Assembly: GCA_013420905.1 (NCBI GenBank)
Contig: JAAXNY010000010.1
Span: forward strand, 1,922,001-1,986,000
From: Collybia mongolica
Taxonomy: Eukaryota > Basidiomycota > Agaricomycetes > Agaricales > Clitocybaceae
Length of the DNA: 64,000 nucleotides
Direction: 5' to 3'
In this document: piece by piece, positions 63,382-64,000 of the stretch
Numbering within the stretch: the stretch's first letter is position 1
Layout: each line of letters starts with the position of its first letter
Position numbers and translations under genes: made by a program
The notes under the pieces: generated by a model
The model's input: only the letters and a program-made list of their open reading frames with translations
Databases searched by the model: none
Told to the model about the DNA's origin: nothing

Positions 63382-64000
63382 TGAGGAACGAGCTTGTGTC
63401 TTGTAAAATCATTTCTCCTGCCCGTCATCTGCATAGAATCGGACAATGGTCAACCCACATGCTGTTGCTCTCCTCGCGTCATTTTCAAGTCCGAGTTCTA
63501 GGTAGTGTTTGTGAATGCTCGGGATTCGCTTCCGGCATGCTCACAGCAGCTGTCACAACTATTTAAATAAGTGGTTAGCGGAACTCTAATCGTTAGGGCT
63601 AGTTCGTTGAATACATATTTTAATGTACTTGTATGTAAGAAGCCGATTGTTCTGTTGTTCATTCCGACTTCTTCCTGAATGCTAAGTGCGCTGTGGTGGT
63701 ATTTGATTATGAAGCAGGGTCACATCTGGACGCATCATGATTTGGGCTGCAACAGCCAGGTGCGTGGCGAATAACGCAAGGCATTGCAGAACGCTCTTTA
63801 ATTTTAGGTAACGTTATTGTCTCTCGCTCGTCACTGTCCCTTCTCTCCATAAAATATACCATCTACCTTCCTGGCGAAGGTTGCACATGGTCGTTGCCAC
63901 CACATCCAACGTTTGAGCTTTAGAACAAGGCCCCACCCCAAACAACACCAAACACCATCTCCACTGTTCTCATCACCCTTTATCGTCGTCGTCGTCCCTC
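63382..64000. other. Downstream flank of PRE7 and probable promoter of a gene beyond the window
   Basis: 619 bp without a supported gene. The right end is pyrimidine-rich with GTCGTCGTCGT repeats and a TATA-like CATAAAATATAC near 63849-63860, suggesting a promoter reading out of the window. Confidence 0.4.

Overview
The window is nuclear DNA of a filamentous basidiomycete, most likely an Agaricomycete (mushroom-forming fungus). The reasons are compact genes broken by many 45-65 nt GT-AG introns, intergenic gaps mostly of 0.1-1 kb on both strands, and a set of typical fungal families: GH37 acid trehalase, GH131 glucanase, a B-type carboxylesterase, a group I P450, a DAL5-like permease and a type II membrane glycosyltransferase-like protein. 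No tRNA, rRNA, CRISPR array or intact transposon was found. All gene models were assembled by eye from conserved protein blocks and splice sites, so outer coordinates are usually firmer than individual introns.

Layout. 1-9.3 kb (+): 3' part of NOT2 (CCR4-NOT), CDC43 (geranylgeranyltransferase I beta), a fucosyltransferase-like membrane protein and the SUN-domain protein SLP1. 9.8-18.3 kb: a secreted phytase-like esterase (-), an FMN alpha-hydroxy acid oxidase/monooxygenase (+), ALG11 mannosyltransferase (-) and a small single-pass membrane protein (+). 18.9-27.8 kb: the AAA extractase MSP1 (+), then two secreted hydrolases in tandem on the minus strand (carboxylesterase; acid trehalase with a likely GPI signal). 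28.7-32.3 kb: RBM25-like splicing factor (-) divergent from a CCDC25 homologue (+). 33.4-38.9 kb: a small unknown protein (-), PRMT3 (+), a 2-oxoglutarate/Fe(II) oxygenase (-) and a HINT-type HIT protein (+). 40.3-50.3 kb: a cytochrome P450 (-), RPAP1, glutathione synthetase and a GH131 glucanase (all +). 52.4-58.2 kb (+): DAL5-like transporter, short-chain dehydrogenase and aldo/keto reductase. 58.2-62.1 kb: a 3.9 kb stretch with no convincing gene, holding a possible small secreted protein and WD40-like scraps. 62.1-63.4 kb (+): proteasome subunit PRE7 (beta 6).

Most of the window is housekeeping: mRNA turnover, splicing, Pol II assembly, protein prenylation, N-glycan assembly, outer-membrane quality control, glutathione and proteasome. 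Nutritional and oxidative genes are interspersed. The transporter/SDR/AKR trio and the P450 are the only part that looks accessory, and no classic biosynthetic core enzyme accompanies them. I found no convincing new multi-gene system. The most unusual features are at the level of gene structure: a 7-nt microexon behind a GC donor that supplies the iron-binding Asp of the oxygenase, a 9-nt microexon in the transporter, and a 34-nt intron.
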